Shown here one piece after another: positions 44,901 to 53,661 of a DNA stretch of 64,000 bases. Position 1 is the stretch's first letter, and every line of letters starts with the position of its first letter. Below the pieces are notes generated by a model. It saw only the letters and a list, made by a program, of their open reading frames with translations, had not been told where the DNA came from and did not search any database. Made by a program: the position numbers and the translations under genes. The DNA comes from Gracilimonas sp. (lineage in GTDB: Bacteria > Bacteroidota > Rhodothermia > Balneolales > Balneolaceae), in NCBI GenBank assembly GCA_022450045.1, contig JAKURD010000013.1, forward strand, positions 1-64,000. The letters run 5' to 3'.

Positions 44901-44927
44901 GAGAAAGTTGAAAGTTGATAGGGTGAT
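44901..44927. repeat. left arm of inverted repeat bracketing the second IVP gene
   Basis: GAGAAAGTTGAAAGTTGATA followed by GGGTGAT. Its reverse complement, with two mismatches, is at 45414-45438. The same GTTGAyAGGGTGAT core is in the palindrome at 16263. Confidence 0.8.
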
Positions 44928-45005
44928 GAAAGTTTTTAAAAAAATTTTGTAAGGAATGCTATCGGGAAGGCTCTAACTAAAAAATCAGAATAAGTTTGCT
45001 CAATA

Positions 45006-45413
45006 ATGACATTTAGGGAATGGGAAAGAAAAATACCGATTGAAATTAAGGAAGATGTAGCATGGAAAATGGAAGCATACAGGTTGAGTCTGTTTCTATC
45101 TGACGCATGCTGGGAAGACACGAATATCATTCTTTTAGAAAAAAGATTTTCACTTGCCGACCAACTTTATCGTTCAGTGGGTTCTATAAGTGCAAATATT
45201 ATTGAAGGATATTCACGAAAATCCAAGAAAGAAAAGGCGCGATTTTATGAAATATCTCTTGGTTCCGCCCGAGAAGCAAAAGATTGGTATTTCAAATCCA
45301 GACATTTATTATCAGAAAATAAATCTACATCCAGGATCAAAATGCTAACTTCCATTATAAAATTACTTCAAAAAATGATCTCTGATCAAAGATGGAAAAG
45401 TAGAAATACATAA
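45006..45413 (+). CDS. four-helix bundle protein (S23/IVP family), second copy
   Basis: 135 residues. EDVAWKMEAYRLSLFLSDACWED, FSLADQLYRSVGSISANIIEGYSRKSKKEKARFYEISLGSAREAKDWYFKSRHLLS give the four helices of the IVP family, with the conserved GSISANI-EG-(S/G)R and EA-DW. Sequence differs clearly from the IVP at 13781, so the two are not a recent duplication. The gene sits between the arms 44901-44927 and 45414-45438; the right arm also encodes the last codons of the convergent methyltransferase gene. Confidence 0.88.
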   Translation: MTFREWERKIPIEIKEDVAWKMEAYRLSLFLSDACWEDTNIILLEKRFSLADQLYRSVGSISANIIEGYSRKSKKEKARFYEISLGSAREAKDWYFKSRHLLSENKSTSRIKMLTSIIKLLQKMISDQRWKSRNT

Positions 45414-45438
45414 ATCACCCTGTCAACTTTCAACTCTC
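45414..45438. repeat. right arm of inverted repeat bracketing the second IVP gene
   Basis: ATCACCCTGTCAACTTTCAA then CTCTC. It begins one base after the IVP stop codon and overlaps the last five codons (RVES, stop) of the trmH-type gene on the minus strand. Confidence 0.8.
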
Positions 45439-46196
45439 AATTTCCACAAAGCTATCGAAACCGCCACCGCCGCATTCAGGCTTTCCACGGTCTCTTGTCC
45501 GGGAGCCGATTCGATCTTCACTTTTTTTCTTTCAGAATTCAGGAGTTTTTTGCCAATGCCATTCCCTTCATTCCCCACAACCAATATCGTTTTTTCTGCG
45601 GGTTGAACCGATCCCAAAGATTCCGCCTCATCTCCGCCATCTAACAACATCACTTGCCAGCCTGATCTTTCAAACTCACTGAAAACCTCCTCAAGATCTC
45701 CGGCTAAAACAGAAGTGCTTCCGGTAGCTCCTGCTGTACTTCTTACCACTTTGGGGTGATAGACATCCACGCTGCCCTTTCCGGCAATCAAAGCCTTGGC
45801 TCCAAACCAAGCCGCTGTCCTTAGAATAGTTCCCATATTCCCTGGGTCCTGGATGGCATCGGTCGCTACGATGATTCCCCTTTCTCCGGCCAATTTTTCA
45901 GGCTGAATTTCTTCCGGCATCTTGCAAACCGCCAATATCCCCTGCGGGCTCTCCGTATCCGCCACTTCAGTAAGAATTTCTTCCTCTAACATACAAAGCT
46001 CAACCCCCTTAAACCTTGCCTCTTGCACCTTAAACCTTGCCTCTAAAAAAACCGTCTCCACTTCAATCAACTCATTTTTGACCACCTGCTCAACGGCACG
46101 CTCCCCTTCTACCACAAACCGCTGCTCTTTCTCGCGATATTTTTTACGGGCTAGTTTTCGTAATAGTTTGATCTCGTTGTTTGATGCTTTTCTCAT
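45423..46196 (-). CDS. TrmH/SpoU-family RNA 2'-O-methyltransferase
   Basis: 257 residues. N-terminal substrate-binding domain (about 10-85) and the knotted SPOUT domain with IIVATDAIQDPGNMGTILRTAAWFGAKAL (motif 1), ILVVGNEGNGIG (motif 2) and PGQETVESLNAAVAVSIALW (motif 3), which binds S-adenosylmethionine. Target is rRNA or tRNA. Residues 52-64 (EARFKVQEARFKG) are an in-frame duplication encoded by a 21-bp tandem repeat (46007-46044) made of intergenic-like words. Confidence 0.9.
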   Translation of the reverse strand: MRKASNNEIKLLRKLARKKYREKEQRFVVEGERAVEQVVKNELIEVETVFLEARFKVQEARFKGVELCMLEEEILTEVADTESPQGILAVCKMPEEIQPEKLAGERGIIVATDAIQDPGNMGTILRTAAWFGAKALIAGKGSVDVYHPKVVRSTAGATGSTSVLAGDLEEVFSEFERSGWQVMLLDGGDEAESLGSVQPAEKTILVVGNEGNGIGKKLLNSERKKVKIESAPGQETVESLNAAVAVSIALWKLRVES

Positions 46197-46344
46197 GGAG
46201 GAAGAATACAGAACTCAGAATTCAGAATACAGGAATAAAATACTTCAATGTTCAATATTCCTTGTTCGATATTCGATGTTCTGCTTCTGTATTCTGACTG
46301 CTTACTTTCCTATCTTCATTCAAAATTCAGCAAAAAATTATGTT

Positions 46345-47853
46345 ATGGAGTTTCTGAAAACATTAGGTATCGAAGGGATTAATCCGGGAACAAGCACCGG
46401 GCGCAAGCATATGGAAAGCAAGGAGACCATCAGCAGCTATACGCCCACCGATGGTGAACGAATTGCTACCGTTGGGGTAACCTCCCGAGAACAATATGAC
46501 CATGTGGTTGAAGAAGCTCAGAAAGCTTTTGAGATTTGGAAAAATACCCCGGCTCCTGAACGGGGTGAGATCGTCCGGCAAATCGGACAAAAACTCCGCG
46601 AATTCAAGGAGCCGCTTGGAAAACTGGTAACCTATGAAATGGGTAAGATCTATCAGGAAGGCCTGGGCGAGGTTCAGGAAATGATCGATATCTGTGATTT
46701 CGCCGTGGGTCAGTCACGTATGATGTATGGAAAAACGATGCATAGTGAGCGGCCTCAGCATCGAATGTATGAGCAATGGCATCCGCTGGGAATTGTAGGT
46801 ATCATTTCCGCATTCAACTTCCCCGTAGCCGTATGGAGCTGGAATGCTATGATCGCTGCTGTATGTGGGAATGTGATGATATGGAAAGGCTCTGAAAAAA
46901 CGCCTTTGTGTGCCGTTGCGATTCAAAAGATTGTGGCAAAGGTCCTTAAAGAAAATGACCTGCCTGAAGGAATCTTCAATCTTGTTACCGGCGACCATCA
47001 GGTTGGTGAATGGATGACCGAAGACGAGCGTATTCCGCTGATCTCAGCAACCGGGTCTATCCGGATGGGGAAAGAAGTTGGAAAAACCGTGGCTTCCCGT
47101 TTAGGAAAAACTATCCTCGAACTGGGAGGGAACAACGCCATTATAATCTCGGAAAATGCAGATCTTGAAATGGCGATTCGGGCTACTGTTTTTGGAGCTG
47201 TTGGAACCTGTGGTCAGCGCTGCACAAGTACCCGCCGACTTATTATTCACGAATCCGTGTATGATCAGGTGAAGGAAAGATTAATGAGCATTTATGAGAA
47301 TATAACTATTGGAGACCCGCTTGAAGAAGGCACATTGGTTGGACCAATGATAGATCAGGACGCTATTGATGCGATGCAGAATGCCCTCAAAGAAATTGAA
47401 AAAGAAGGCGGCAAAGTAATCTACGGTGGCGAGCCTTTGGATGAAGACGGCTTTTATGTGCGCCCCGCCCTGGCTGAAGTGGAAAACCATTATAATATTG
47501 TACAGGAAGAGACCTTTGCACCTATCCTTTATCTTATGAGATATAAGACCACCGAAGAAGCTATTGAAATGCACAACGGAGTAAAACAAGGACTCAGTTC
47601 CTCCATGTTTACCCTAAATATGCGGGAAGCCGAGCGTTTCCTGAGCGTTGGCGGGTCTGATTGCGGTATCGCTAATATCAATATTGGAACGAGTGGTGCG
47701 GAAATAGGCGGGGCATTCGGTGGTGAAAAAGAGACGGGTGGCGGACGTGAATCTGGCTCCGATTCCTGGAAAGCGTACATGCGCCGACAGACCAATACCA
47801 TGAACTGGGGAGATTCACTCCCTCTTGCACAGGGTATCGACTTTGATGTATAA
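46345..47853 (+). CDS. aldehyde dehydrogenase family 7 (aminoadipate-semialdehyde type)
   Basis: 502 residues from the ATG at 46345. Sequence features of ALDH7: NAMIAAVCGNVMIWKGSEKTPL, catalytic Glu in LELGGNNAIII (about 257), catalytic Cys in GTCGQRCTSTRRL (about 293), and the C-terminal FGGEKETGGGRESGSDSWKAYMRRQTNT. ALDH7A1 oxidises alpha-aminoadipic semialdehyde in lysine breakdown. The frame is open further upstream across the trmH-type gene on the other strand, but without coding features. Confidence 0.92.
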   Translation: MEFLKTLGIEGINPGTSTGRKHMESKETISSYTPTDGERIATVGVTSREQYDHVVEEAQKAFEIWKNTPAPERGEIVRQIGQKLREFKEPLGKLVTYEMGKIYQEGLGEVQEMIDICDFAVGQSRMMYGKTMHSERPQHRMYEQWHPLGIVGIISAFNFPVAVWSWNAMIAAVCGNVMIWKGSEKTPLCAVAIQKIVAKVLKENDLPEGIFNLVTGDHQVGEWMTEDERIPLISATGSIRMGKEVGKTVASRLGKTILELGGNNAIIISENADLEMAIRATVFGAVGTCGQRCTSTRRLIIHESVYDQVKERLMSIYENITIGDPLEEGTLVGPMIDQDAIDAMQNALKEIEKEGGKVIYGGEPLDEDGFYVRPALAEVENHYNIVQEETFAPILYLMRYKTTEEAIEMHNGVKQGLSSSMFTLNMREAERFLSVGGSDCGIANINIGTSGAEIGGAFGGEKETGGGRESGSDSWKAYMRRQTNTMNWGDSLPLAQGIDFDV

Positions 47854-47875
47854 GATTTTAAATGCTATAAACCCC

Positions 47876-47904
47876 CTCGCTCCTACGCTCTGCGTTGGAG
47901 CGAG
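47876..47904. terminator. convergent hairpin between the ALDH7 and DJ-1 genes
   Basis: CTCGCTCCTACGC / GCGTTGGAGCGAG with a three-base loop. It lacks a T-run, so it may be a dispersed hairpin repeat of the widespread 'CCTACGCTCTGCGTTGG' kind acting as an mRNA end. Confidence 0.55.
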
Positions 47905-47910
47905 TTCGGA

Positions 47911-48495
47911 TTAATTGTGCGTAATCTCTGTACCTAATACTTTTAGAAATTCCGCCAGCCATTTTTGGTGTCCGGGCCATGCGGGTGAGGTCACAAGGTT
48001 ACCATCCACTACAGCTTCAGTTGGCGGAACCTCTTTATAATTAGCCCCACATGCTTCCATTTCAGGTCCGCAAGCAGGATAAGCAGTCAATGTTTTTCCT
48101 TCAATTCCACCCGTTCTGGCAAAGATCTGCAAACCATGACAAATCGCTGCTATAGGTTTATCCTCATCAAGGAAGTGCTTCACTTTTGAGATCACTTCAT
48201 CGTTGAGCCGTAAATATTCGGGAGCTCTTCCACCCGGCAATACCAAAGCATCATAATCTTTCGCATTTGCTTTATCAAAATCATAGTTCAGTGTGAAGTT
48301 ATGTCCCCGCAATTCCTTATAGGTTTGATCTCCCACAAAATCATGAACGGCAGTCGGACAAGTATCCCCTTTCTTCTTGTCTGGACAAACCGCATGTACT
48401 TCATGTCCTACCATCTGCAGTGCCTGAAACGGCACCATGATCTCAAGGTCTTCCCCGTAATCTCCTACTATCATCAAAATCTTCTTACCAGCCAT
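47911..48495 (-). CDS. DJ-1/PfpI family protein
   Basis: 194 residues. Class I glutamine amidotransferase-like fold: [29 protein letters not shown] at the start with the conserved Glu, [16 protein letters not shown] in the middle and the nucleophile Cys in [11 protein letters not shown] at about 117. Members are proteases, chaperones, or glyoxalase/deglycase-type enzymes; which applies cannot be decided. Monocistronic. Confidence 0.88.
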   Translation of the reverse strand: MAGKKILMIVGDYGEDLEIMVPFQALQMVGHEVHAVCPDKKKGDTCPTAVHDFVGDQTYKELRGHNFTLNYDFDKANAKDYDALVLPGGRAPEYLRLNDEVISKVKHFLDEDKPIAAICHGLQIFARTGGIEGKTLTAYPACGPEMEACGANYKEVPPTEAVVDGNLVTSPAWPGHQKWLAEFLKVLGTEITHN

Positions 48496-48574
48496 AAGTG
48501 TACTCCTGTTTATTTGCGATTGTAGTATTACAATGAATTTCAGGTTTAAAAGGTTCTTTTGTAGATTTTAACCC

Positions 48575-48820
48575 ATGAAACTTAACGTACCCACAGAGGA
48601 AGAACACAAAAGAGATGCAAGAAGAAAACGGATTCATGGCATAGTCGGTCTTCTTTTTGGATTGATCTTCTTCGGTTTAGTTGGGACTAAAATCTTCAGA
48701 TATGGCTTTAATGAAGTTGAGATCTATACCTGGATAGCTCTTAGTTTTGGTATTGTCTCTTTTGGATGGTTAGCTTACAAATTTGGCGAGACTTTTTGGA
48801 ATACGTTGTTCAGAAATTAG
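48575..48820 (+). CDS. small membrane protein of unknown function
   Basis: 81 residues with a charged, Lys/Arg/Glu-rich N-terminus (about 1-20) and two membrane helices (about 22-45 and 51-70). No family recognised. It starts 79 bp from the divergent DJ-1 gene and ends at a strong bidirectional terminator. Confidence 0.6.
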   Translation: MKLNVPTEEEHKRDARRKRIHGIVGLLFGLIFFGLVGTKIFRYGFNEVEIYTWIALSFGIVSFGWLAYKFGETFWNTLFRN

Positions 48821-48830
48821 AGCCACAAAA

Positions 48831-48877
48831 AAAGCCCCATACATAAAGTTATGTACGGGGCTTTGAATTTTTTTGCT
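48831..48877. terminator. bidirectional rho-independent terminator
   Basis: AAAAAGCCCCATACAT pairs with ATGTACGGGGCTTT; T-run 48870-48876 on the plus side and A-run on the other, between convergent genes. Confidence 0.85.
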
Positions 48878-48887
48878 TAGCTAAGCT

Positions 48888-51113
48888 TTAGATCATGGTA
48901 GCAATTACCAGAGCTACTACTGACATCAGCTTGAGTAAGATGTTCAGAGACGGACCTGATGTATCCTTGAACGGATCACCTACCGTATCTCCAACAACAC
49001 CAGCTTTGTGAGGCTCAGAGCCTTTTCCATACTTAACACCGTCGATGGTCACGCCTTCTTCGATCATTTTCTTAGCGTTATCCCATGCTCCACCAGCGTT
49101 AGACTGGAAGAGTGCCATTAGGACACCGGCAGAAGTTACCCCTGCAAGAAGTCCGCCCAGCATCTCAGCACCAAGGGTCGGGCTATCGCTGATAAATCCC
49201 GGAACAAAGCCGAAAAGAACGGGAACAATTACAGCTAAAAGTCCTGGAACCACCATCTCGCGAATAGAAGCCTGAGTTGAGATCTCAACACATTTTTCAT
49301 ACTCAGCTTTACCGTCAGCAGCTTCAAAAGTAGTACGGTCTTCGTCAGACCAGTCCGTTAATTTCTTGCCTTCATTTCGGTTCATGGCTGAGAGCGCTTT
49401 GGTCAATTCGGGAATATCACGGAACTGACGGCGCACTTCTTCGATCATGCTCATTGCGGCACGTCCTACTGCATTCATAGAAAGCGCAGAGAACAGGAAT
49501 GGCAACATTGCACCTACAAATAATGCGGCCATCACAGAAGGATTGGTTACACTAATAATAACCTCTACTCCGGGGTTTACAGCCTCAAAAGCTGTAATGA
49601 AAGCTGCAAAAAGAGCCAGTGCTGTTAAGGCCGCAGAGCCGATCGCAAATCCTTTACCGATAGCAGCCGTAGTATTACCTACCGCATCAAGCTTATCGGT
49701 ACGCTCCCGAACTTCCCCGGGAAGTTCAGCCATCTCTGCAATGCCACCGGCGTTATCGGAAATCGGTCCGTAGGCATCAACAGCTAACTGAATACCGGTA
49801 TTTGACAGCATACCGACAGCGGCAATTGCAATACCATACAGCCCCGCAAATTCATAAGCACCAATAATTGCAACAGCGATAATAAGAATAGGAATCGCAG
49901 TTGAGATCATGCCTACTCCAAGTCCGGCAATGATATTTGTAGCAGATCCTGTAACAGACTGCTTCACAATTGACCAAACCGGCTTAGTTCCGGTTCCGGT
50001 GTAATGCTCAGTGATCAACCCAATTCCAAGGCCGGCAGCAAGGCCAAATATAGTAGCCCAAAAAACGCCGGAGCTGTTGTACACTTCACCATTAAATGTC
50101 CAGGTTTCAGGAAGCATCCATGTGATAATGAAATAAGAAGCAACCAACATGACTGCCGCGGAAAGAAATTCGCCAAGGTTCAATGCTTTTTGCGGGTCTC
50201 CGCCTTCTTTAACACGTACAAAGAATGTCCCGAGAATAGAAGTCAAGATTCCAACGCCTGCAAGAACAAGCGGAAGGATCACAGCAGAAAGCCCGTTAAA
50301 GGAATCCGACCAAACGGCTCCGTCAATAGTTGCTCCGGCGATAAATGCAGCACCCAATACCATAGTACCGATAATGGATCCAACATAAGATTCAAAAAGG
50401 TCCGCACCCATTCCGGCCACATCACCTACGTTATCACCAACGTTATCTGCGATAGTAGCAGGATTTAACGGGTGATCTTCAGGGATCCCGGCTTCAACTT
50501 TACCTACCAAGTCAGCTCCAACATCAGCAGCTTTAGTATAAATACCACCGCCAACACGGGCGAAGAGTGCAATAGAAGAAGCACCGAATGAAAATCCGGT
50601 TACAACAGCCAATACTTTATTTACGGCACCGGCACCTTCAAGTCCAAATACATTACCAAAAATGATAAACAACCCACTTAATCCTAAAACACCTAAGCCA
50701 ACTACGCCAAGCCCCATAACAGAACCTCCGGCAAAAGCAACTTCAAGGCCTTTTCCAAGGCTTGTTCGTGCAGCATGAGTGGTTCTGACATTGGCTTTGG
50801 TAGCAACTTTCATTCCTATGAATCCTGCCAATCCTGAACAGACAGCACCAACCACAAAGGAGATGGCTACCATCCAGCTTGATGTGGTCGGATCGGCACT
50901 GAAGCCAAGTATTACAGCTACCACCAGTACAAATACGGAAAGTACCCGATATTCAGCTTTTAGGAATGCCATGGCACCGCTCGCAATACTTTTGCTGATA
51001 CGCTCCATGCGCTCGGTTCCGATCTCCTGTTTAGTCACCCAGGATGTTTTAAAGACAGTGTACAGAAGTGCTATCACTCCGGCCACCGGTATTAAATAGA
51101 TTATTGTATCCAT
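48888..51113 (-). CDS. hppA: membrane-bound ion-pumping pyrophosphatase
   Basis: 741 residues, about 16 membrane helices. Substrate-site motifs [47 protein letters not shown] and, near the end, [22 protein letters not shown]. The segment [24 protein letters not shown] has Ala and Gly at the two diagnostic positions (Lys and Thr in potassium-independent enzymes), so it should be the K+-dependent class. Such enzymes pump Na+ or H+ using pyrophosphate; which ion cannot be told here. Downstream of pth-rplY-prs. Confidence 0.95.
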   Translation of the reverse strand: MDTIIYLIPVAGVIALLYTVFKTSWVTKQEIGTERMERISKSIASGAMAFLKAEYRVLSVFVLVVAVILGFSADPTTSSWMVAISFVVGAVCSGLAGFIGMKVATKANVRTTHAARTSLGKGLEVAFAGGSVMGLGVVGLGVLGLSGLFIIFGNVFGLEGAGAVNKVLAVVTGFSFGASSIALFARVGGGIYTKAADVGADLVGKVEAGIPEDHPLNPATIADNVGDNVGDVAGMGADLFESYVGSIIGTMVLGAAFIAGATIDGAVWSDSFNGLSAVILPLVLAGVGILTSILGTFFVRVKEGGDPQKALNLGEFLSAAVMLVASYFIITWMLPETWTFNGEVYNSSGVFWATIFGLAAGLGIGLITEHYTGTGTKPVWSIVKQSVTGSATNIIAGLGVGMISTAIPILIIAVAIIGAYEFAGLYGIAIAAVGMLSNTGIQLAVDAYGPISDNAGGIAEMAELPGEVRERTDKLDAVGNTTAAIGKGFAIGSAALTALALFAAFITAFEAVNPGVEVIISVTNPSVMAALFVGAMLPFLFSALSMNAVGRAAMSMIEEVRRQFRDIPELTKALSAMNRNEGKKLTDWSDEDRTTFEAADGKAEYEKCVEISTQASIREMVVPGLLAVIVPVLFGFVPGFISDSPTLGAEMLGGLLAGVTSAGVLMALFQSNAGGAWDNAKKMIEEGVTIDGVKYGKGSEPHKAGVVGDTVGDPFKDTSGPSLNILLKLMSVVALVIATMI

Positions 51114-51164
51114 TGTTTCCCGTTACGTTAGTTTAAGTTCAATCGACCGATTCTTCGGCCATTA

Positions 51165-51722
51165 TTAATTAAAATTATTCATCGTTTTTACGATGCCGTC
51201 TCTCACAAAATTGAGCGACGCATCATGGGCTTGTTGAATGCCCTCCTCTAAATACTTTTGATCTGCATTGGTAAAAGGCGACAGCACAAAATCAACTTGC
51301 CGGCCTCGCGGAAAATCATTCCCGATCCCAAATCGAAGCCGGGGAAATTCCCTGCTTCCCAGCTCATCAATGATGCTTTGTATGCCGTTGTGGCCGCCGG
51401 CACTTCCCTGCGCCCTCAACCTGACATCACCAACATCCAAATTCAGGTCATCATAAATGATCAGGCAATGCTCTATATCTGTATTGTAAACTGAAAGAGC
51501 TTTTCGTACCGCTTTCCCACTTCTATTCATAAAAGTTGTAGGCTTGATGAGTACTACATTCCTTCCTCTGTGCCTGCCCTCTGCAACCACAAAAGGCCCG
51601 TCGCCCGGGCCAAATGTAGTGGAAAGAGTTTCAGCCAATGCATCAACAACTTCAAATCCTATGTTGTGTCGCGTCCCCTCATATTCCTGTCCAATATTTC
51701 CTAAACCTATAATAAGGGACAT
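51165..51722 (-). CDS. pth: peptidyl-tRNA hydrolase
   Basis: 185 residues. GLGNIGQEYEGTRHNIGFEVVD with catalytic His and Asn near the N-terminus, IKPTTFMNRSGKAV, YDDLNLDVGDVRLRAQGSAGGHNGIQSII (catalytic Asp, GGHNG). It recycles peptidyl-tRNA. Third gene of prs-rplY-pth; 42 bp after rplY. Confidence 0.95.
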   Translation of the reverse strand: MSLIIGLGNIGQEYEGTRHNIGFEVVDALAETLSTTFGPGDGPFVVAEGRHRGRNVVLIKPTTFMNRSGKAVRKALSVYNTDIEHCLIIYDDLNLDVGDVRLRAQGSAGGHNGIQSIIDELGSREFPRLRFGIGNDFPRGRQVDFVLSPFTNADQKYLEEGIQQAHDASLNFVRDGIVKTMNNFN

Positions 51723-51764
51723 GTCAAAGAGGTTACGTTACAACTTTCCGTAATTATTAAAGGA

Positions 51765-52487
51765 CTACCCTTCTGATTTCTCTTCAGAGGAATCTTCGCC
51801 TTCCTCACCTTCAGCACCTTCTTCGCCTTCGGCAAGTTCTTCACCTTCAGCCACTTCTTCGCCTTCAGCAACCACTTCTTCTTCTGTATCGTCAGTAACA
51901 CCGGATACAAGATTTTCGAGGAAGTCAGCTCCTTTAGGAGGACGAATGGTTACGATAGTTCGGCTCATATCATCCAAAGGAATGATTCCTTCCAGCTCCA
52001 GATCGGATATATGGAAAGACTGACCGATCTCAAGCGGAGAAATGTCAATTTCAAATTCAGCCGGAATGGCTGACGGAAGTACTCTAATGCGAATAAAATT
52101 CATTGGTTTGAAAACACGTCCACCATTTTCAACCACTCCTTTAGCGTTTCCTGAAATCTTGATGGGAACACGAAGTGTTACTTTTTGTCCGTCTGCAAGA
52201 ACATAAAAATCTGCATGAACAGGACGATCGGTAACAGGGTCAAATTCAGTTCTTTTCAGAAGTGTTTTGTACGTTTTTCCATCAACGGTCAATTCCTGAA
52301 GCTTGGTCTGAGGCTTTCTAAGAATTTTTTCCAATTCCAATTCATCAATGGAAAAGTGAATATTTTCTTCAACTTCCGGGCCATAGAGAACAGCAGGTAC
52401 CCGTAATTCTTCACGAAGTGCTTTATTCGCTTTTTTACTGGTCTCTCTTACTTTTCCTTCAAGTTTTACTAATTCTGGGTGTGCCAT
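51765..52487 (-). CDS. rplY: 50S ribosomal protein L25 / general stress protein Ctc
   Basis: 240 residues. 5S rRNA-binding domain (about 1-95) and the TL5/CTC beta domain (about 100-190). The last 50 residues are an almost pure Glu/Ala/Gly tail with tandem VAEGEE units, longer than usual for the family. Located between prs and pth as in many bacteria. Confidence 0.95.
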   Translation of the reverse strand: MAHPELVKLEGKVRETSKKANKALREELRVPAVLYGPEVEENIHFSIDELELEKILRKPQTKLQELTVDGKTYKTLLKRTEFDPVTDRPVHADFYVLADGQKVTLRVPIKISGNAKGVVENGGRVFKPMNFIRIRVLPSAIPAEFEIDISPLEIGQSFHISDLELEGIIPLDDMSRTIVTIRPPKGADFLENLVSGVTDDTEEEVVAEGEEVAEGEELAEGEEGAEGEEGEDSSEEKSEG

Positions 52488-52506
52488 AATGCGTTTACCT
52501 TAATCA

Positions 52507-53439
52507 TTAATTATCAAACAGTGCACTGATAGTGTCGTTAGTATGTATGCGTTGTATAGCTTCAGCAAAAATATTCGCAATGCTCAATACCTTTATCTTT
52601 TCAGAAGGCTGGCGAAGCTGAACCGTATCTGTTACCAACAACTCATCAATTGGCGAATCTTCGATTCGCTGATATGCCGGACCCGATAAAATCGGATGTG
52701 TACAAATTGCGATAATGCTTAGTGCCCCTCTTTCTTTTAAAGCGGCGGCGGCATTCGTCAATGTTCCGGCGGTGTCGATCAAATCATCGACTATTAACAC
52801 ATTCTTTCCTTCCACTTCACCAATCAAGTTCATGATCTCTGACTCATTGGCCTTTGGCCTTCTTTTATCAATAAAAGCCAGACTCGCTCCCAGTTTTTTA
52901 GAATACGCCCTAGCCATTTTTAAGCTTCCTACATCAGGAGCTACCACAGCCAAATTATCAATTGGGTTGGAGGTGAAGTGATCAATAAAAGCCCGGCTTG
53001 CATATAAATGATCAAGCGGGATATCAAAAAATCCTTGTATCTGGGCCGCATGCAGATCCATAGTCAAAATACGATCGGCGCCTGCTTTTACCAACAGGTT
53101 GGCCATCAGTTTTGAACCAATAGAAACACGCGGCTGATCTTTTCGGTCTTGCCGTGCATATCCAAAATATGGAATTACGGCTGTTACTCTTTTTACCGAA
53201 GCCCTTTTTGCTGCATCCAAAAGAAGCAATAACTCAATAATGTTATCACCGGGAGGCGGGGTGGACTGGATTACAAAAATATCTTCTCCCCGAATGCTTT
53301 GCTCGTATTTGACATATTGTTCTCCATCAGAAAACTTTTTAATCGTCAAATCTCCCAAAGATGCCCCATATTCCTCAGCAATTGCTCTTGCTAAAGCCGG
53401 GTTACTTGTTCCGGAAAATATCGCCAGGGGAGTGTCCAC
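52507..53439 (-). CDS. prs: ribose-phosphate pyrophosphokinase
   Basis: 310 residues. PVIPYFGYARQDRK near 90, the flexible loop, DLHAAQIQGFFDIPLDHLYA at about 128-147 and the PRPP-binding loop VLIVDDLIDTAGTL at about 213-226. It makes PRPP for nucleotide, histidine and tryptophan synthesis. First gene of the operon, just downstream of the tRNA-Gln gene. Confidence 0.96.
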   Translation of the reverse strand: MDTPLAIFSGTSNPALARAIAEEYGASLGDLTIKKFSDGEQYVKYEQSIRGEDIFVIQSTPPPGDNIIELLLLLDAAKRASVKRVTAVIPYFGYARQDRKDQPRVSIGSKLMANLLVKAGADRILTMDLHAAQIQGFFDIPLDHLYASRAFIDHFTSNPIDNLAVVAPDVGSLKMARAYSKKLGASLAFIDKRRPKANESEIMNLIGEVEGKNVLIVDDLIDTAGTLTNAAAALKERGALSIIAICTHPILSGPAYQRIEDSPIDELLVTDTVQLRQPSEKIKVLSIANIFAEAIQRIHTNDTISALFDN

Positions 53440-53542
53440 GTTACAGGCTTAGTGTTCAGGTTATAACTATGAAAAAATCACCAATAAATGCTGACCAATA
53501 AACAAAAAGGATGGCTTCTCAGTCATCCTTTATAAAATTGTG

Positions 53543-53613
53543 TTGCCCGGGGAGGATTCGAACCCCCACTGCCTGGACCAAAACCAGGTGTCCTGCCATT
53601 AGACGACCGGGCA
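53543..53613 (-). tRNA. tRNA-Gln (anticodon TTG)
   Basis: Reverse complement starts TGCCCGGTCGTC, has D-arm GGCAGGAC, anticodon arm CCTGG-TTTTGGT-CCAGG with TTG, and T-arm GGGGG-TTCGAAT-CCTCC, ending CCGGGCA plus discriminator A. The 3' CCA is not encoded. It may be cotranscribed with prs. Confidence 0.95.
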
Positions 53614-53661
53614 ATTCGTGTCATTGACAGACTCCAAAGATAGAAATCACTTTAAAAGCAA

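Noticed and set aside
45922..46344. Upstream extension of the ALDH7 frame
   Set aside because: It is antisense to the methyltransferase gene, and the family N-terminus begins at the ATG at 46345.
53500..53660. Further tRNA or rRNA genes beside tRNA-Gln
   Set aside because: No second T-arm or acceptor stem could be found; the GGTTCGAATCC-type signal occurs only once in the window.
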